A stretch of DNA of 64,000 nt from JABMMZ01 sp040386935. GTDB taxonomy: Bacteria; Bacteroidota; Bacteroidia; NS11-12g; UBA955. Numbering within the stretch: position 1 is the stretch's first letter; each line of letters starts with the position of its first letter. The notes below the pieces were generated by a model that had not been told where the DNA came from, did no database searches, and worked only from the letters and a program-made list of their open reading frames with translations. Positions 1 through 8,496 of this stretch are shown piece after piece. The stretch lies in the NCBI GenBank assembly GCA_040386935.1, contig JAZKEQ010000001.1:140319-204318 (forward strand), given 5' to 3'. The translations under genes and the position numbers were made by a program.

Positions 1-453
1 ATCATATTCCTGCTGACTGATGACTTTTTCATCATACAATTTTTTCTGTCTGTCAAAGGTCTTGCGCTGCATTTCAACATTGGCTTTCGTTCTTGTCAAT
101 TGTGCCTGCACATTTGATGAATTTGCCTTGGCATTATTTAAACTGGCTTTGGCCTGATCCAATTGGGTTTGATACAAATCGGGATTGATTCTCACCAACA
201 AATCGCCTTTGCGTACAGTATCTCCTTCATTGACTAATAAGTCAATTATCTCTCCTGATACATCCGGACTTATCTTTACTTCACTTTCAGGGTAAATGGT
301 ACCACTGGCGGTTACTTCTTCAACAATATTTTGTTTACTAATTTTTTCTACAGCAACCTGAGTGCCGCTGACTTTCTTGCCTTTCATTTTTAATCCAATG
401 ATCAGAACCAGGACAATGGCTGAAAGAATGATGATTATTTTTTTCGTTGACAT
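1..453 (-). CDS. Efflux membrane-fusion (periplasmic adaptor) protein, partial
   Basis: N-terminal 151 codons of a HlyD/MacA-type adaptor; the gene runs off the left edge of the window. Reading from the ATG at 453, the product has a short basic start, one hydrophobic anchor (about residues 5-21), then a beta-barrel/lipoyl-like stretch with the family pattern ISPDVSGEIIDLLVNEGDTV followed by KGDLLVRI. A Gln/Ala/Asn-rich segment after residue 85 has the heptad look of the adaptor's coiled-coil hairpin. Known role: such proteins bridge an inner-membrane transporter (ABC or RND) to a TolC-type outer-membrane channel. The TolC gene lies 12 bp upstream on the same strand, so the two are almost certainly one operon. 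The transporter itself is probably beyond the edge; the MacA-like motif favours an ABC (MacB-type) partner, which is inference. Confidence 0.88.
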   Translation of the reverse strand, partial: MSTKKIIIILSAIVLVLIIGLKMKGKKVSGTQVAVEKISKQNIVEEVTASGTIYPESEVKISPDVSGEIIDLLVNEGDTVRKGDLLVRINPDLYQTQLDQAKASLNNAKANSSNVQAQLTRTKANVEMQRKTFDRQKKLYDEKVISQQEYD

Positions 454-465
454 GTTATTGCTGAA

Positions 466-1884
466 TTATAATTGTATGGTATTGCCTTTATAGTACTCGA
501 GTATCAATGCTCTGAAAACCATTTCATAACGGGCCTGTAATTCATTTGATTGCGCCTGTAAGTAACTGTTCTTTGCATTGATAAAATCAAATGAAGTAGA
601 AGCGCCTGCATCAAAACGCTTTTGAATGTAGTCGAGACTCATTTTCTGTGCCTCTACATTGTTTTTGCTGGCATCATATCTCGCCTTAGCAGAATTATAA
701 CTATTCACTGCTGCATTGATGTCATTTAACAATGTATTCTTTTGTTTCTGTAAATTGATATCGCTTATTTGCTGATTAATTTTAGCCTTCTGAATCTGGC
801 TTTGAACCTGAAAACCATTGAATAAATTCCAGCTAAAACTGATACCCGCACCCTGACCGATATTATCTTTCAACTGCTTGTTGAATCCTATTGTTTCAGT
901 TTGATAGGTGAATATTGGCTGAAGTACTACTTCCTGAGTTGTTTGCGTATAACCAATTGGGGTTGTTCCTGTTTGAGAATAACCGGTAACATTTTTTGCA
1001 CTTTGGGAATACACCGTATTAATATTGCCATAAAGGGAAATAGATGGGGCCAGACTTCCTTTAGCAATATTTGTTTGTGATTTTGCTGCATTGCTTTGTT
1101 CTACGGCCGAACGTATCTGAGGCATATTTTTCAATGCAGTTTCATAAATATCCAACACCTGTGGTGTAACATTGATAATAACCTGACTAATATCGGGCAC
1201 AACAATATCAAAATCAATTTCCATCGGTAATTGCATGGTATTGCGAAGCGCAATCAAAGCAGCATTTTTATTGCTTTCTGCTGTAACTAGCGTTAATTGT
1301 TCATTGGCTATTTGAGCTTTCAGACTCAGCAAATTAGTAAGATCTGCCACACCGGCATCCACTTGCTTCTGAGCTCTCTCTATTCGTTGCTGGGTTGATA
1401 CAATCTGCAACTGTGCATTATTAACCGACTCGATACCCTGGATGACAGATAAAAACGAACTTGATATACTTAGGGCGATCTGGTTCTTGGTATATTCAAC
1501 CGTTGCGTCACTGGCTTTCTGGGTATGTTGTGCTTGTTTCAGTGAATTAATATTCTGAAAACCGCTGAACAACATAATCCCGGCATTTAAGCCCATATTA
1601 TTTGAACGTATGGTTTGATTGACATAGGTATTGGTAAACCTGTCGATGGTACGGCCAAACTGATAGTTTTGTCCTGCACTAGCAGATAGGGTTGGCAAGA
1701 AATTACCTTTTCGCAACAATACATCAATTTCGGAAGACTTATTGTTGAGCATGCTTTGCTTAACATCCAGGTTATTGAGCCAGGCGTAGTCTATACATTG
1801 CTTCAAAGTAAATTTCTGAACCTGCCCTTGGGAATTCAGGGTTGAAGCGAGCAAAGTGCCGATTATAAAGAATTGTTTAAGCAT
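466..1884 (-). CDS. TolC family outer membrane efflux channel
   Basis: A 472-residue protein with a signal peptide (cleavage probably after the SQG/Q around residues 19-21), followed by FTLKQCIDYAWLNNLDVKQ, the usual opening of the outer-membrane efflux protein (OEP) fold in Bacteroidota. Two OEP repeats can be followed: long Gln/Ala/Asn-rich helices with VDAGVADLTNLLSLKAQ in the first half and the equivalent RFDAGASTSFDFINAKNSYLQAQ in the second, the duplicated coiled-coil barrel of TolC. Known role: trimeric exit duct for small molecules or drugs. It is the first gene of the pair with the membrane-fusion protein 12 bp downstream. Length is normal for the family. Substrate cannot be told from sequence. 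Confidence 0.93.
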   Translation of the reverse strand: MLKQFFIIGTLLASTLNSQGQVQKFTLKQCIDYAWLNNLDVKQSMLNNKSSEIDVLLRKGNFLPTLSASAGQNYQFGRTIDRFTNTYVNQTIRSNNMGLNAGIMLFSGFQNINSLKQAQHTQKASDATVEYTKNQIALSISSSFLSVIQGIESVNNAQLQIVSTQQRIERAQKQVDAGVADLTNLLSLKAQIANEQLTLVTAESNKNAALIALRNTMQLPMEIDFDIVVPDISQVIINVTPQVLDIYETALKNMPQIRSAVEQSNAAKSQTNIAKGSLAPSISLYGNINTVYSQSAKNVTGYSQTGTTPIGYTQTTQEVVLQPIFTYQTETIGFNKQLKDNIGQGAGISFSWNLFNGFQVQSQIQKAKINQQISDINLQKQKNTLLNDINAAVNSYNSAKARYDASKNNVEAQKMSLDYIQKRFDAGASTSFDFINAKNSYLQAQSNELQARYEMVFRALILEYYKGNTIQL

Positions 1885-2008
1885 ATGTTTAAAACCAATG
1901 GTCGAAATTATGATTGTGCAAGTTATTCATCCGCATTAGTTCGACCAATGCAGAGGTATAACGACAAAATAAAAACATGTCGGGGATACTGCCAAAGGTT
2001 TTAAAATA

Positions 2009-2039
2009 TTGCCATTTGTATTTTTTGGAAGTATCTTCG
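2009..2039 (+). promoter_or_regulatory. Putative pheT promoter (Bacteroidota type)
   Basis: TTG at 2009-2011, a 20-nt spacer, then TATCTTCG at 2032-2039, a good match to the phylum's TTG/TAnnTTTG elements. The pheT ATG is only 9 nt after the -7 box, so a transcript from here would have almost no leader. Confidence 0.5.
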
Positions 2040-2047
2040 CACACGGC

Positions 2048-4378
2048 ATGAAAATTTCACTCAACTGGCTTAAAACCTTTATCGATATTGACAAGACACC
2101 TGAAATACTTGAGCAAATACTCACAGGTACAGGTCTTGAAATAGAGCATTATGAAACTGTTGATTCCGTTAAAGGCGGAATGAAAGGCTTAATAGTGGGC
2201 CATGTTATTGAATGTGTTAAACATCCAAATGCCGATAAATTAAATCTCACAAAAGTGGATACCGGCAGCGGAACATTATTGAATATTGTGTGTGGAGCGC
2301 CAAATGTTGCTGCAGGTCAAAAGGTAATTGTTGCCCCTGTTGGTACAACTGTTCACCCGATAAAAGGCGAACCCTTTACCATACAGAAAGCAAAAATACG
2401 CGGTGAAGCTAGCGAAGGCATGCTATGTGCTGAAGATGAAATAGGCCTAGGTGAAAGTCATGCCGGTTTACTAATACTACCCGATTCATTAGCCATAGGC
2501 AGCTCGGTGGCTGAATATTTCAAAGTAAGTTCAGATATCGTTTTTGAAATAGGCCTTACAGCCAACAGAGGTGATGCTGCAAGCCATTTAGGAGTCGCCC
2601 GCGAATTAGCAACTGTTTTGAATATTGCTACTAAAAAACCTGCTTTTACGCAAAAAAGTGAAACCTCTCATCCGGATATCAAGATAACTATTAATGATAC
2701 AGTTGCCTGCCCGAGATACAGTGGCGTAGTAATAAAAGGCATTACTGTAAAAGACAGTCCTGAATGGTTACAACAACGTCTAAGAGCAATCGGTTTAAAC
2801 TCAATCAACAATATTGTCGATGCGACTAATTTTATTTTGCACGACCTTGGCCAACCGCTACACGCTTTTGATCTCGAGAAAATAAAAGGCAAACAAATTA
2901 TTGTAAAACAGGCTAATGCCGGCAGTAAATTTACAACACTGGATGGCAAGGAACACACATTAAAAGGCCATGAATTAATGATTACCAATGCAGAAGATGA
3001 AATGTGCATGGCAGGTGTATATGGTGGCATTAACAGCGGTGTTTCTACAACCACTACTGATATATTTCTGGAGAGTGCTTATTTTAGTGCTGATGTAGTA
3101 AGAAAGGGCGCTAAAACACATGGCATCAGCACAGACTCAAGTTTCAGATTTGAAAGAGGCACCGATCCTGAAATGACCCTTACTGCTCTTGAACGTGCCG
3201 TACAATTAATCGTTGAAATTGCAGGTGGTAGCATCAGTCATCATTATATTGATGTGTATCCAACACCATTGAAACCATTTTCTGTTGTATTGAGAAAAGC
3301 ATCAATAGAAAAAAATCTCGGCATACAAATTCCTGATGCTACAGTAGAGAAGATTTTAAAAGGACTGGAAATTAAAATTGTATCTACAGACAGCAATGGC
3401 TGGCAACTTGAAGTGCCATTATTTAAAAGTGATGTATCAAGAGAAATTGATGTCATTGAAGAACTCATCAGAATACATGGATTCAACCATGTGCCCCTGA
3501 ATCAGCATTTGCGTACATCCTTGAATTACAAAGCAGAAAGCAACGAACGCCTTATTGAAAATAAAGCTGGTACATTGTTACAAGGAATGGGCTTTACTGA
3601 AATAATGACGAACTCATTGAGCAGTGACAAACACTATACTGATAAAACACAATTGGTATATATCAGCAATCCATTGAGTACCGAAATGAATGTGATGCGT
3701 CAAACCATGTTGCACTCAGGACTTGAAGCCATTGCCTACAATAAAAACAGAAGACAACACAATACCCATTTTTACGAATTTGGCAAATCATACAGACAAA
3801 GCAATGGACAGTTTAAAGAAATAGAAGAGCTGGTTGTATTTGCATCAGGTAACAAAGCGGCAGAAAGCTGGGAAGTAAAATCAGAAAAAGCCGATTATTA
3901 TTTTCTGAAGTCAGCAGTCAATCGTCTGTGTTCTGCATTTGGCGGACAAACAGGAGTAGCGACTATACATGCGGTAGATGGTGAGGTATTAAAAGCCTTT
4001 GACATAAAAGATGATGTCTATTTTGCCGTTATCCAATGGAAAGAGTTGTGCAAGCAAGCCGCTTCTCTCAAATTTGAATTGCAGCCTCTCCCTCAATTTC
4101 CAGTGGTTCGCAGAGATTTGAGTTTAGTATTGGATAAATCAATTGCATTTAAATCTATACAGACTGAAATCAATAAATTGCGCCTTAAAAACTTAACTGG
4201 TGTTAACGTGTTTGATGTATACGAAGGCAAACCTTTGGCTGATGACAAAAAATCCATCAGCATCAGTTTTGATTTATACGACCATGAGAAAACAATGGCA
4301 GACAAAGAGATTGACGCCATTATGCAAAAATTAATTCAGCAGTTTGAAACCAGCTTAAATGCTGTAATTCGAAAATAA
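2048..4378 (+). CDS. pheT: Phenylalanyl-tRNA synthetase beta subunit
   Basis: 776 residues; with PheS (not in this window) it forms the alpha2-beta2 enzyme that charges tRNA-Phe in the cytoplasm. Domain order is canonical. MKISLNWLKTFIDI opens the N-terminal domain. The tRNA-binding (OB) domain at about 40-150 has HPNADKLNLTKVDTG and IVCGAPNV. The B3/B4 region follows, with LTANRGDAASHLGVARELA and later DSSFRFERGTDP. The B5 domain spans about 400-475, the synthetase-like core about 490-680, and the C-terminal FDX-ACB anticodon-binding domain starts near PQFPVVRRDLSLVLDK. I use the ATG at 2048 because the upstream TTG extension (2009) is unlike the conserved start and overlaps the probable promoter. 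Two small genes follow at 5 bp and then with a 4-bp overlap, forming one operon. Confidence 0.97.
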   Translation: MKISLNWLKTFIDIDKTPEILEQILTGTGLEIEHYETVDSVKGGMKGLIVGHVIECVKHPNADKLNLTKVDTGSGTLLNIVCGAPNVAAGQKVIVAPVGTTVHPIKGEPFTIQKAKIRGEASEGMLCAEDEIGLGESHAGLLILPDSLAIGSSVAEYFKVSSDIVFEIGLTANRGDAASHLGVARELATVLNIATKKPAFTQKSETSHPDIKITINDTVACPRYSGVVIKGITVKDSPEWLQQRLRAIGLNSINNIVDATNFILHDLGQPLHAFDLEKIKGKQIIVKQANAGSKFTTLDGKEHTLKGHELMITNAEDEMCMAGVYGGINSGVSTTTTDIFLESAYFSADVVRKGAKTHGISTDSSFRFERGTDPEMTLTALERAVQLIVEIAGGSISHHYIDVYPTPLKPFSVVLRKASIEKNLGIQIPDATVEKILKGLEIKIVSTDSNGWQLEVPLFKSDVSREIDVIEELIRIHGFNHVPLNQHLRTSLNYKAESNERLIENKAGTLLQGMGFTEIMTNSLSSDKHYTDKTQLVYISNPLSTEMNVMRQTMLHSGLEAIAYNKNRRQHNTHFYEFGKSYRQSNGQFKEIEELVVFASGNKAAESWEVKSEKADYYFLKSAVNRLCSAFGGQTGVATIHAVDGEVLKAFDIKDDVYFAVIQWKELCKQAASLKFELQPLPQFPVVRRDLSLVLDKSIAFKSIQTEINKLRLKNLTGVNVFDVYEGKPLADDKKSISISFDLYDHEKTMADKEIDAIMQKLIQQFETSLNAVIRK

Positions 4379-4383
4379 AACAC

Positions 4384-4686
4384 ATGGAAGAACTGATTAA
4401 GCGATTACAACTGATTCACGACAAAGTGAATGCATTGAAGTTGGAAAACAAGCAGCTTAAGTCAGAACTTACTAAAAGTGAAAAACAACTGCAGCGATTG
4501 AAGCAAATTATTGACATACAAAACTCAACATTACAACAACAGGAGCAGCAATTAAAAATTAAAACAATCGCCACTCAGCTTGTTAACGACCAACCGCTTT
4601 CGCCCAATGAAAGCAGAGCATTGAAACAAAAAATCAATGAAATGATTAAAGAAGTTGACAAAGTAATTGCACTGATTCACGAATGA
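4384..4686 (+). CDS. Small coiled-coil protein encoded downstream of pheT
   Basis: 100 residues, almost entirely predicted coiled coil: heptads run from residue 3 to about 65 (ALKLENKQLKSELTKSEKQL and a Gln-rich continuation), then a short Pro/Ser break and a second helix ending KEVDKVIALIHE. No signal peptide. It starts 5 bp after pheT and its stop overlaps the next start (ATGA). In many Bacteroidota the genes after pheT are a short coiled-coil protein and ZapA, a cell-division factor, so a ZapB-like division role is a reasonable guess from size, composition and position. No diagnostic motif proves it. Confidence 0.8.
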   Translation: MEELIKRLQLIHDKVNALKLENKQLKSELTKSEKQLQRLKQIIDIQNSTLQQQEQQLKIKTIATQLVNDQPLSPNESRALKQKINEMIKEVDKVIALIHE

Positions 4687-5168
4687 AAAACCTTAACACG
4701 CTTAACCCTGATTCCAAGCTCTGGATATATCAAAGTTCGAGAGAATTAACAGACAAAGAAGTTGCTGACTTATCAAACGGGTTACAACAATTTTGCCTTC
4801 AATGGACCGCACATAACAATCAATTAAAAGCTGATTTCGATATCCGTTACAACCGCTTTATTGTATTGGTTGTTGATGAATCTCACAATACGGCAAGTGG
4901 TTGCAGCATAGACAAGAGCGTACATTTTTTGGCCAATGCGGGTAAACAGTATCAGGTTGATTTCTTTAATAAACTTCAGATGCATTACTGGCAGAATGAA
5001 ACCATACAAACTATCCCTATGGCCGGCATTAAAGGTGCATTTGCAAATGGCACAATCAATGAGCAAACGGTATTCATCAATACCCATCTTACAACACTTA
5101 CTGACTATGCAACTGCATTTGAATTACCACTGCATAAACACTGGTTGGGTAAAAGAGTGCTGGGTTGA
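4683..5168 (+). CDS. Conserved Bacteroidota protein often labelled 'ABC transporter ATPase'
   Basis: 161 residues. Conserved blocks WIYQSSRELTDKE, a WTAHNNQLKADFDIRYNRFIV stretch and GCSIDKSVHF match a small soluble family found across Bacteroidota. It is commonly named ABC transporter ATPase, yet it has no Walker A, Walker B or signature motif, so that name is not supported by the sequence. The invariant-looking Cys/Ser/Asp/Lys of GCSIDKS and the nearby DES-H segment could be a functional site. It overlaps the coiled-coil gene by 4 bp (ATGA), which implies translational coupling, and ends 2 bp before a convergent gene. True function unknown; cytoplasmic by lack of signal or membrane segments. 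Confidence 0.82.
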   Translation: MKNLNTLNPDSKLWIYQSSRELTDKEVADLSNGLQQFCLQWTAHNNQLKADFDIRYNRFIVLVVDESHNTASGCSIDKSVHFLANAGKQYQVDFFNKLQMHYWQNETIQTIPMAGIKGAFANGTINEQTVFINTHLTTLTDYATAFELPLHKHWLGKRVLG

Positions 5169-5170
5169 TT

Positions 5171-6106
5171 TCAAACTTCATTCACCCATAATTTATAGGT
5201 GAGTGAATGATCATGACTTACAGGTTGCAACAAAATAAAATCACCTGCTTTTCCAATCGTTGAACATTTAATGCTGAGATTTTCACCTTCGCTGATAGGA
5301 CGGCTGTATTCAATGACTTCTTCATTGTAACCCAATCCCCAAATTGCCTGGCCTCCTTTTATTTGAAGACGCAATTCTCTGTATGACTCATAGGCCAAAA
5401 CAGCAATGGTTTGAATTTTATCACCTTCTATCCGACCTTCAAAATCAGGTTCCGTAATTTGTGGTTTATCTTCAATATTTCGCGCTAACAAATACTGCTG
5501 ATGCAAGCCTTGATGTGTTTCAGCAAAACGAGCCATTTGCCTGTCCATTTTATTGATAAAAAACTCATTCAGATTAGCTATTGATTTAATAACAGCCTGA
5601 GTACTTTTTCTTCTTTTTTCAATATTGATGCGATGCATAGGAAGATCAAGCACAAAAAGCGTTAATCTGTGACTTAACAAACGTACTTCATCTATTTTAA
5701 GACTATTGGCCTCACCCCTCTTGTCAAATGCAAGAATCATGTCCTGAAGATAAATGGCATGTTCAATTAATTCTTCTTCATTAAGCAAACTGATACTCGC
5801 ATCATCGTACCCCTGAATGCATCTGTTGCCATCGCTCTTATTTCTTTGTAATTGAATATTCAACTCCCTTCCTAATGTTAAACAACTTAATTCAAGATCA
5901 ACGCGTTTTTTAGCACGCTCGATTGTATACTTATTATTATAGGAAATACTATTATCAAATTCAGTACTAAGTGTATCAACCATTACAGTGAGAATAACAA
6001 ACAGATTGGTGACTTCCTTAATTTTATCAATAGTGGTTCGGTTGGCTGTATAAAAACTCTTGACCCGATGGCACATATTGAGATAATTCTGTTGTTGGTT
6101 TTTCAT
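5171..6106 (-). CDS. Hypothetical helical protein
   Basis: 311 residues, no signal peptide and no convincing membrane helix. Residues 1-230 look all-alpha, with long charged helices (for example EELIEHAIYLQDMILAFDKRG and a basic IEKRRKSTQAVIKSIANL). Residues 235-311 look like a beta domain (GDKIQTIAVLAYESYRELRL, then KAGDFILLQPVSHDHS). I do not recognise the family. It is convergent with the pheT operon and separated from its upstream neighbour by about 310 bp, so it is probably monocistronic. Confidence 0.72.
   Translation of the reverse strand: MKNQQQNYLNMCHRVKSFYTANRTTIDKIKEVTNLFVILTVMVDTLSTEFDNSISYNNKYTIERAKKRVDLELSCLTLGRELNIQLQRNKSDGNRCIQGYDDASISLLNEEELIEHAIYLQDMILAFDKRGEANSLKIDEVRLLSHRLTLFVLDLPMHRINIEKRRKSTQAVIKSIANLNEFFINKMDRQMARFAETHQGLHQQYLLARNIEDKPQITEPDFEGRIEGDKIQTIAVLAYESYRELRLQIKGGQAIWGLGYNEEVIEYSRPISEGENLSIKCSTIGKAGDFILLQPVSHDHSLTYKLWVNEV
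5177..5207. terminator. Putative bidirectional terminator hairpin
   Basis: TTCATTCACC (5177-5186) and GGTGAGTGAA (5198-5207) pair with one G-T wobble around an 11-nt AT-rich loop. It sits at the junction of the convergent genes ending at 5168 and 5171, inside the last codons of the minus-strand gene. There is no strong T-run, so efficiency is uncertain. Confidence 0.4.
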
Positions 6107-6418
6107 GAAGATCGTTAAGTAAGTTTAGTTGTAGAATAGTTTCGACAAAATTAAACATGCGAAGCGCTGCAGAATTGGTATTTTGATTAAACTTATTCAC
6201 AAAAAGCCAAACACAATTGTTGGAAAGTGTTGATTTTGAAGCAATTAAGTATTTATACTTAGTTTATACCCGTAAAGCCCTTTAATCAATTAAAAAAGCT
6301 TACTACAACAGATATTATTGAATAATAAAAAACCCATACAAACCTTTTAAAAATACATTTTAGTATTTTATACTCAGTTTTAGAAATGCTAAAATACAGT
6401 GATTGGCTATTTTCTTTC
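6107..6418. other. AT-rich intergenic region
   Basis: About 310 bp of very AT-rich DNA between two minus-strand genes. It must carry the promoter for the gene ending at 5171, but I find no clear -33/-7 pair, hairpin or ORF that I would defend. Confidence 0.5.
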
Positions 6419-7051
6419 CTAATCTTTCAAATCCTCGAAAGTATCATAGATACAAAAGTTTTCATAATTCCCTTCCTGATCAAAAAAGTCAGACGGCAAT
6501 TGTGGAATATCTGCAAGGTTAACAATTTTCAAATATTTATTGGCATAATTTCGGGCCACGTCAAATGTAAATGACTTACTGCCTATTTCATCCAGCCAGT
6601 ATTCATGCTCGCTACCGCAAAAGAACAGCATGCGTTTAGTCCCCAAGGGCTTAAAAAAACGGTATAACTCAAGACGGGCATTCATCCATTCCGATTTTTC
6701 ACCCGCTATTATCTCTTTGATAAATTCAATGGTTTTATCCCAGTCTCCAAAAGGGAACATATTATTTACTTCGAGACAATCCTTGCTGAGATAAAATGTA
6801 CTGACATCTTCTGACGATGCAGACACCAATGCAAAATCAATTAAGCCACCATCGTCCATATTTTTGCGTTCGGCATAATAACTCACTAACCAGCCTTCAA
6901 ATTCAAATGGCGCATCTACGCAACTCCCATCGGCATCAACCTCCTGAATAAAATAGGGCAAACCTGTTATATTCGAAAGACGTTCGGCAAACTCCTCTAT
7001 GGAATCAAATGCTATTGCATGATCGATAATAATGGCAGCATGGTGGGCCAT
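6419..7051 (-). CDS. Hypothetical acidic protein
   Basis: 210 residues, strongly acidic, soluble, no signal peptide. Blocks such as AIAFDSIEEFAERLSNITGL, a FEGWLVSYYAERKN stretch and a C-terminal YENFCIYDTFEDLKD are reminiscent of the small acidic proteins seen as immunity partners or orphan genes in Bacteroidota, but I see no family-defining motif and no toxin gene beside it. The start ATG at 7051 is followed at once by an alternating hydrophobic strand (AAIIIDHAIAF). Function unknown. Confidence 0.68.
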   Translation of the reverse strand: MAHHAAIIIDHAIAFDSIEEFAERLSNITGLPYFIQEVDADGSCVDAPFEFEGWLVSYYAERKNMDDGGLIDFALVSASSEDVSTFYLSKDCLEVNNMFPFGDWDKTIEFIKEIIAGEKSEWMNARLELYRFFKPLGTKRMLFFCGSEHEYWLDEIGSKSFTFDVARNYANKYLKIVNLADIPQLPSDFFDQEGNYENFCIYDTFEDLKD

Positions 7052-7227
7052 GAAACTGATTGTAATTAAATTAAAAAATGGATTTGCTGTATGTCAAAAC
7101 CAAAATACAATTGCAAAATACAAAAAAAACATCTTCCCCCTTAATGATTTGAATCGAATGGGAAGAATTTAAGTTAATCCCCTGTTAATCAATTTCAACC
7201 GATGTCCAACAGTTTTCATCAATTCGA

Positions 7228-7259
7228 TTTGCGTGAATAATAACCGTCAGGTACATTTG
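7228..7259 (+). promoter_or_regulatory. Promoter of the SRPBCC gene
   Basis: TTTG (7228-7231), 20-nt spacer, TACATTTG (7252-7259): a full match to the Bacteroidota consensus. Predicted transcription start about 7264, giving a leader of about 20 nt before the ATG at 7285, which also supports that start. Confidence 0.65.
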
Positions 7260-7284
7260 AAACTTTCACGATTAAAATTCATCA

Positions 7285-7749
7285 ATGGCACTGATACAAC
7301 TTCATACTACAATAAACGCAGACAAAAGCACATGTTTCAATCAAGCCCGGAGTGTAGAAACACATTTAGCTTCGACAAAAAAAACTGGCGAAAGGGTTGT
7401 TGCAGGCCGAAAAACAGGATTATTTGAAGTTGATGATATTGTGACGTGGGAAGCCACACATTTTGGGATTAAACAACAATTGACCGTACAAATTACAAAA
7501 ATGGATTTTCCATTTTCTTTTGAAGACAAAATGCTGAAAGGTGCATTTAAATACATGCGACACGAACATCATTTTAAAACAAAAGATGGCAAAACAATTA
7601 TGTCAGATCATTTTGAATTCAGTTCACCATTAGGCATTCTTGGACAGATATTCGATTTCCTGATATTAAAACGCTACATGACTCGGTTTTTAATTAAGCG
7701 CAATGCTGTAATTAAAGAACTGGCTGAAAATAGCAAGCAGGTATTTTAA
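7285..7749 (+). CDS. SRPBCC (START-like) family protein
   Basis: 154 residues with the helix-grip layout of the polyketide-cyclase/ligand-binding SRPBCC superfamily. An opening beta strand IQLHTTINADKSTCFNQARSV leads into the first helix. An antiparallel sheet follows, with GLFEVDDIVTWEATHFG and LTVQITKMDFPFSFEDKM, then FKYMRHEHHFKTKDGKTIM and a long C-terminal helix (ILKRYMTRFLIKRNAVIKELAE). These proteins bind hydrophobic ligands; many bacterial members are named cell-division inhibitors or cyclases without proof. No catalytic residue can be assigned. It has its own promoter and is followed by a Crp-family regulator in the same direction. Confidence 0.85.
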   Translation: MALIQLHTTINADKSTCFNQARSVETHLASTKKTGERVVAGRKTGLFEVDDIVTWEATHFGIKQQLTVQITKMDFPFSFEDKMLKGAFKYMRHEHHFKTKDGKTIMSDHFEFSSPLGILGQIFDFLILKRYMTRFLIKRNAVIKELAENSKQVF

Positions 7750-7839
7750 CAATTTAAATTCTAAAATTGAATTCATTAATTGGTCAGTATTTGTGACCTT
7801 TTATGTACTTTTGGAAATACAATCTAACAGACAAACAAC

Positions 7840-8427
7840 ATGTCAATGGATAAAACTACACTCATCAATTTTATATCTACCAATATCACCATCCCGCGCG
7901 AAAAGGCATTAACTTTGGTAGAACCGTTCAAGCCCGTATCATTAAAAAAAGGCGAATTATTCCTAACAGAAGGCGCTGTCAGCAACCGTTACTTATTTCT
8001 TGAAAACGGATTCATGCGTTCTTACCTTTACGATACTGAAGGCAATGAAGTAACATTGAATTTTTTTCCAAAGAATAATGTTGTTTTCGAAGTGGCTTCA
8101 TTTTTTCAAAGAATTCCTTCTCAGGAAAATATCGAAGCACTAACTGAATGTAATGGTTGGATATTGACTTTTGACGAATTGAATGCACTTTTTCATGCCA
8201 TTCCGGAATTCCGTGAATTTGGCAGAAGTATACTGGTTAAGGGTTTTATAGCTTTTAAAACCCGCACCCTTTCTATGATTAACAAAAGTGCTGAACAACG
8301 CTATGAAACTTTACTGAGTTCAAATCCGGAAATATTCCAGAATGCCCCTTTAAAATATATTGCATCATACCTTGGCATTACAGACACTTCGTTGAGTAGA
8401 ATCAGAAAAGAATTTTCCAAAAAATAA
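7840..8427 (+). CDS. Crp/Fnr family transcriptional regulator
   Basis: 195 residues. An N-terminal cyclic-nucleotide-binding-like beta roll (about 20-120: VSLKKGELFLTEGAVSNRYL, then LYDTEGNEVTLNFFP) is followed by a dimer helix and a C-terminal winged helix whose recognition segment is KYIASYLGITDTSLSRIRKE (about 170-190). Bacteroidota carry many such regulators whose effector is unknown; the phosphate-binding residues of true CRP are not obvious, and there are no N-terminal cysteines for an Fnr Fe-S cluster. A TACTTTTG -7-like box lies at 7806-7813. An ATG two codons in (7846) is an alternative start. The small membrane protein 70 bp downstream is a likely target. Confidence 0.92.
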   Translation: MSMDKTTLINFISTNITIPREKALTLVEPFKPVSLKKGELFLTEGAVSNRYLFLENGFMRSYLYDTEGNEVTLNFFPKNNVVFEVASFFQRIPSQENIEALTECNGWILTFDELNALFHAIPEFREFGRSILVKGFIAFKTRTLSMINKSAEQRYETLLSSNPEIFQNAPLKYIASYLGITDTSLSRIRKEFSKK

Positions 8428-8496
8428 TTTCTTGTCAAATGGCAAGCAATTTAATTGGAATGCGACTGAATTTTGCTCCAACAAAATACAACAATC

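Noticed and set aside
2009..2047. Longer pheT start at TTG 2009
   Set aside because: Adds 13 residues unlike the conserved PheT N-terminus and overlaps the probable promoter; ATG 2048 is the normal start.
4683..5168. True ABC transporter ATPase
   Set aside because: No Walker A, Walker B or LSGGQ-like motif.
4936..5202. 88-codon ORF in another frame of the gene at 4683
   Set aside because: Overlaps a conserved Bacteroidota protein almost fully and has no family resemblance.
7233..7427. 64-codon ORF overlapping the SRPBCC gene
   Set aside because: Out of frame with a clear SRPBCC protein and starts upstream of the promoter's -7 box.
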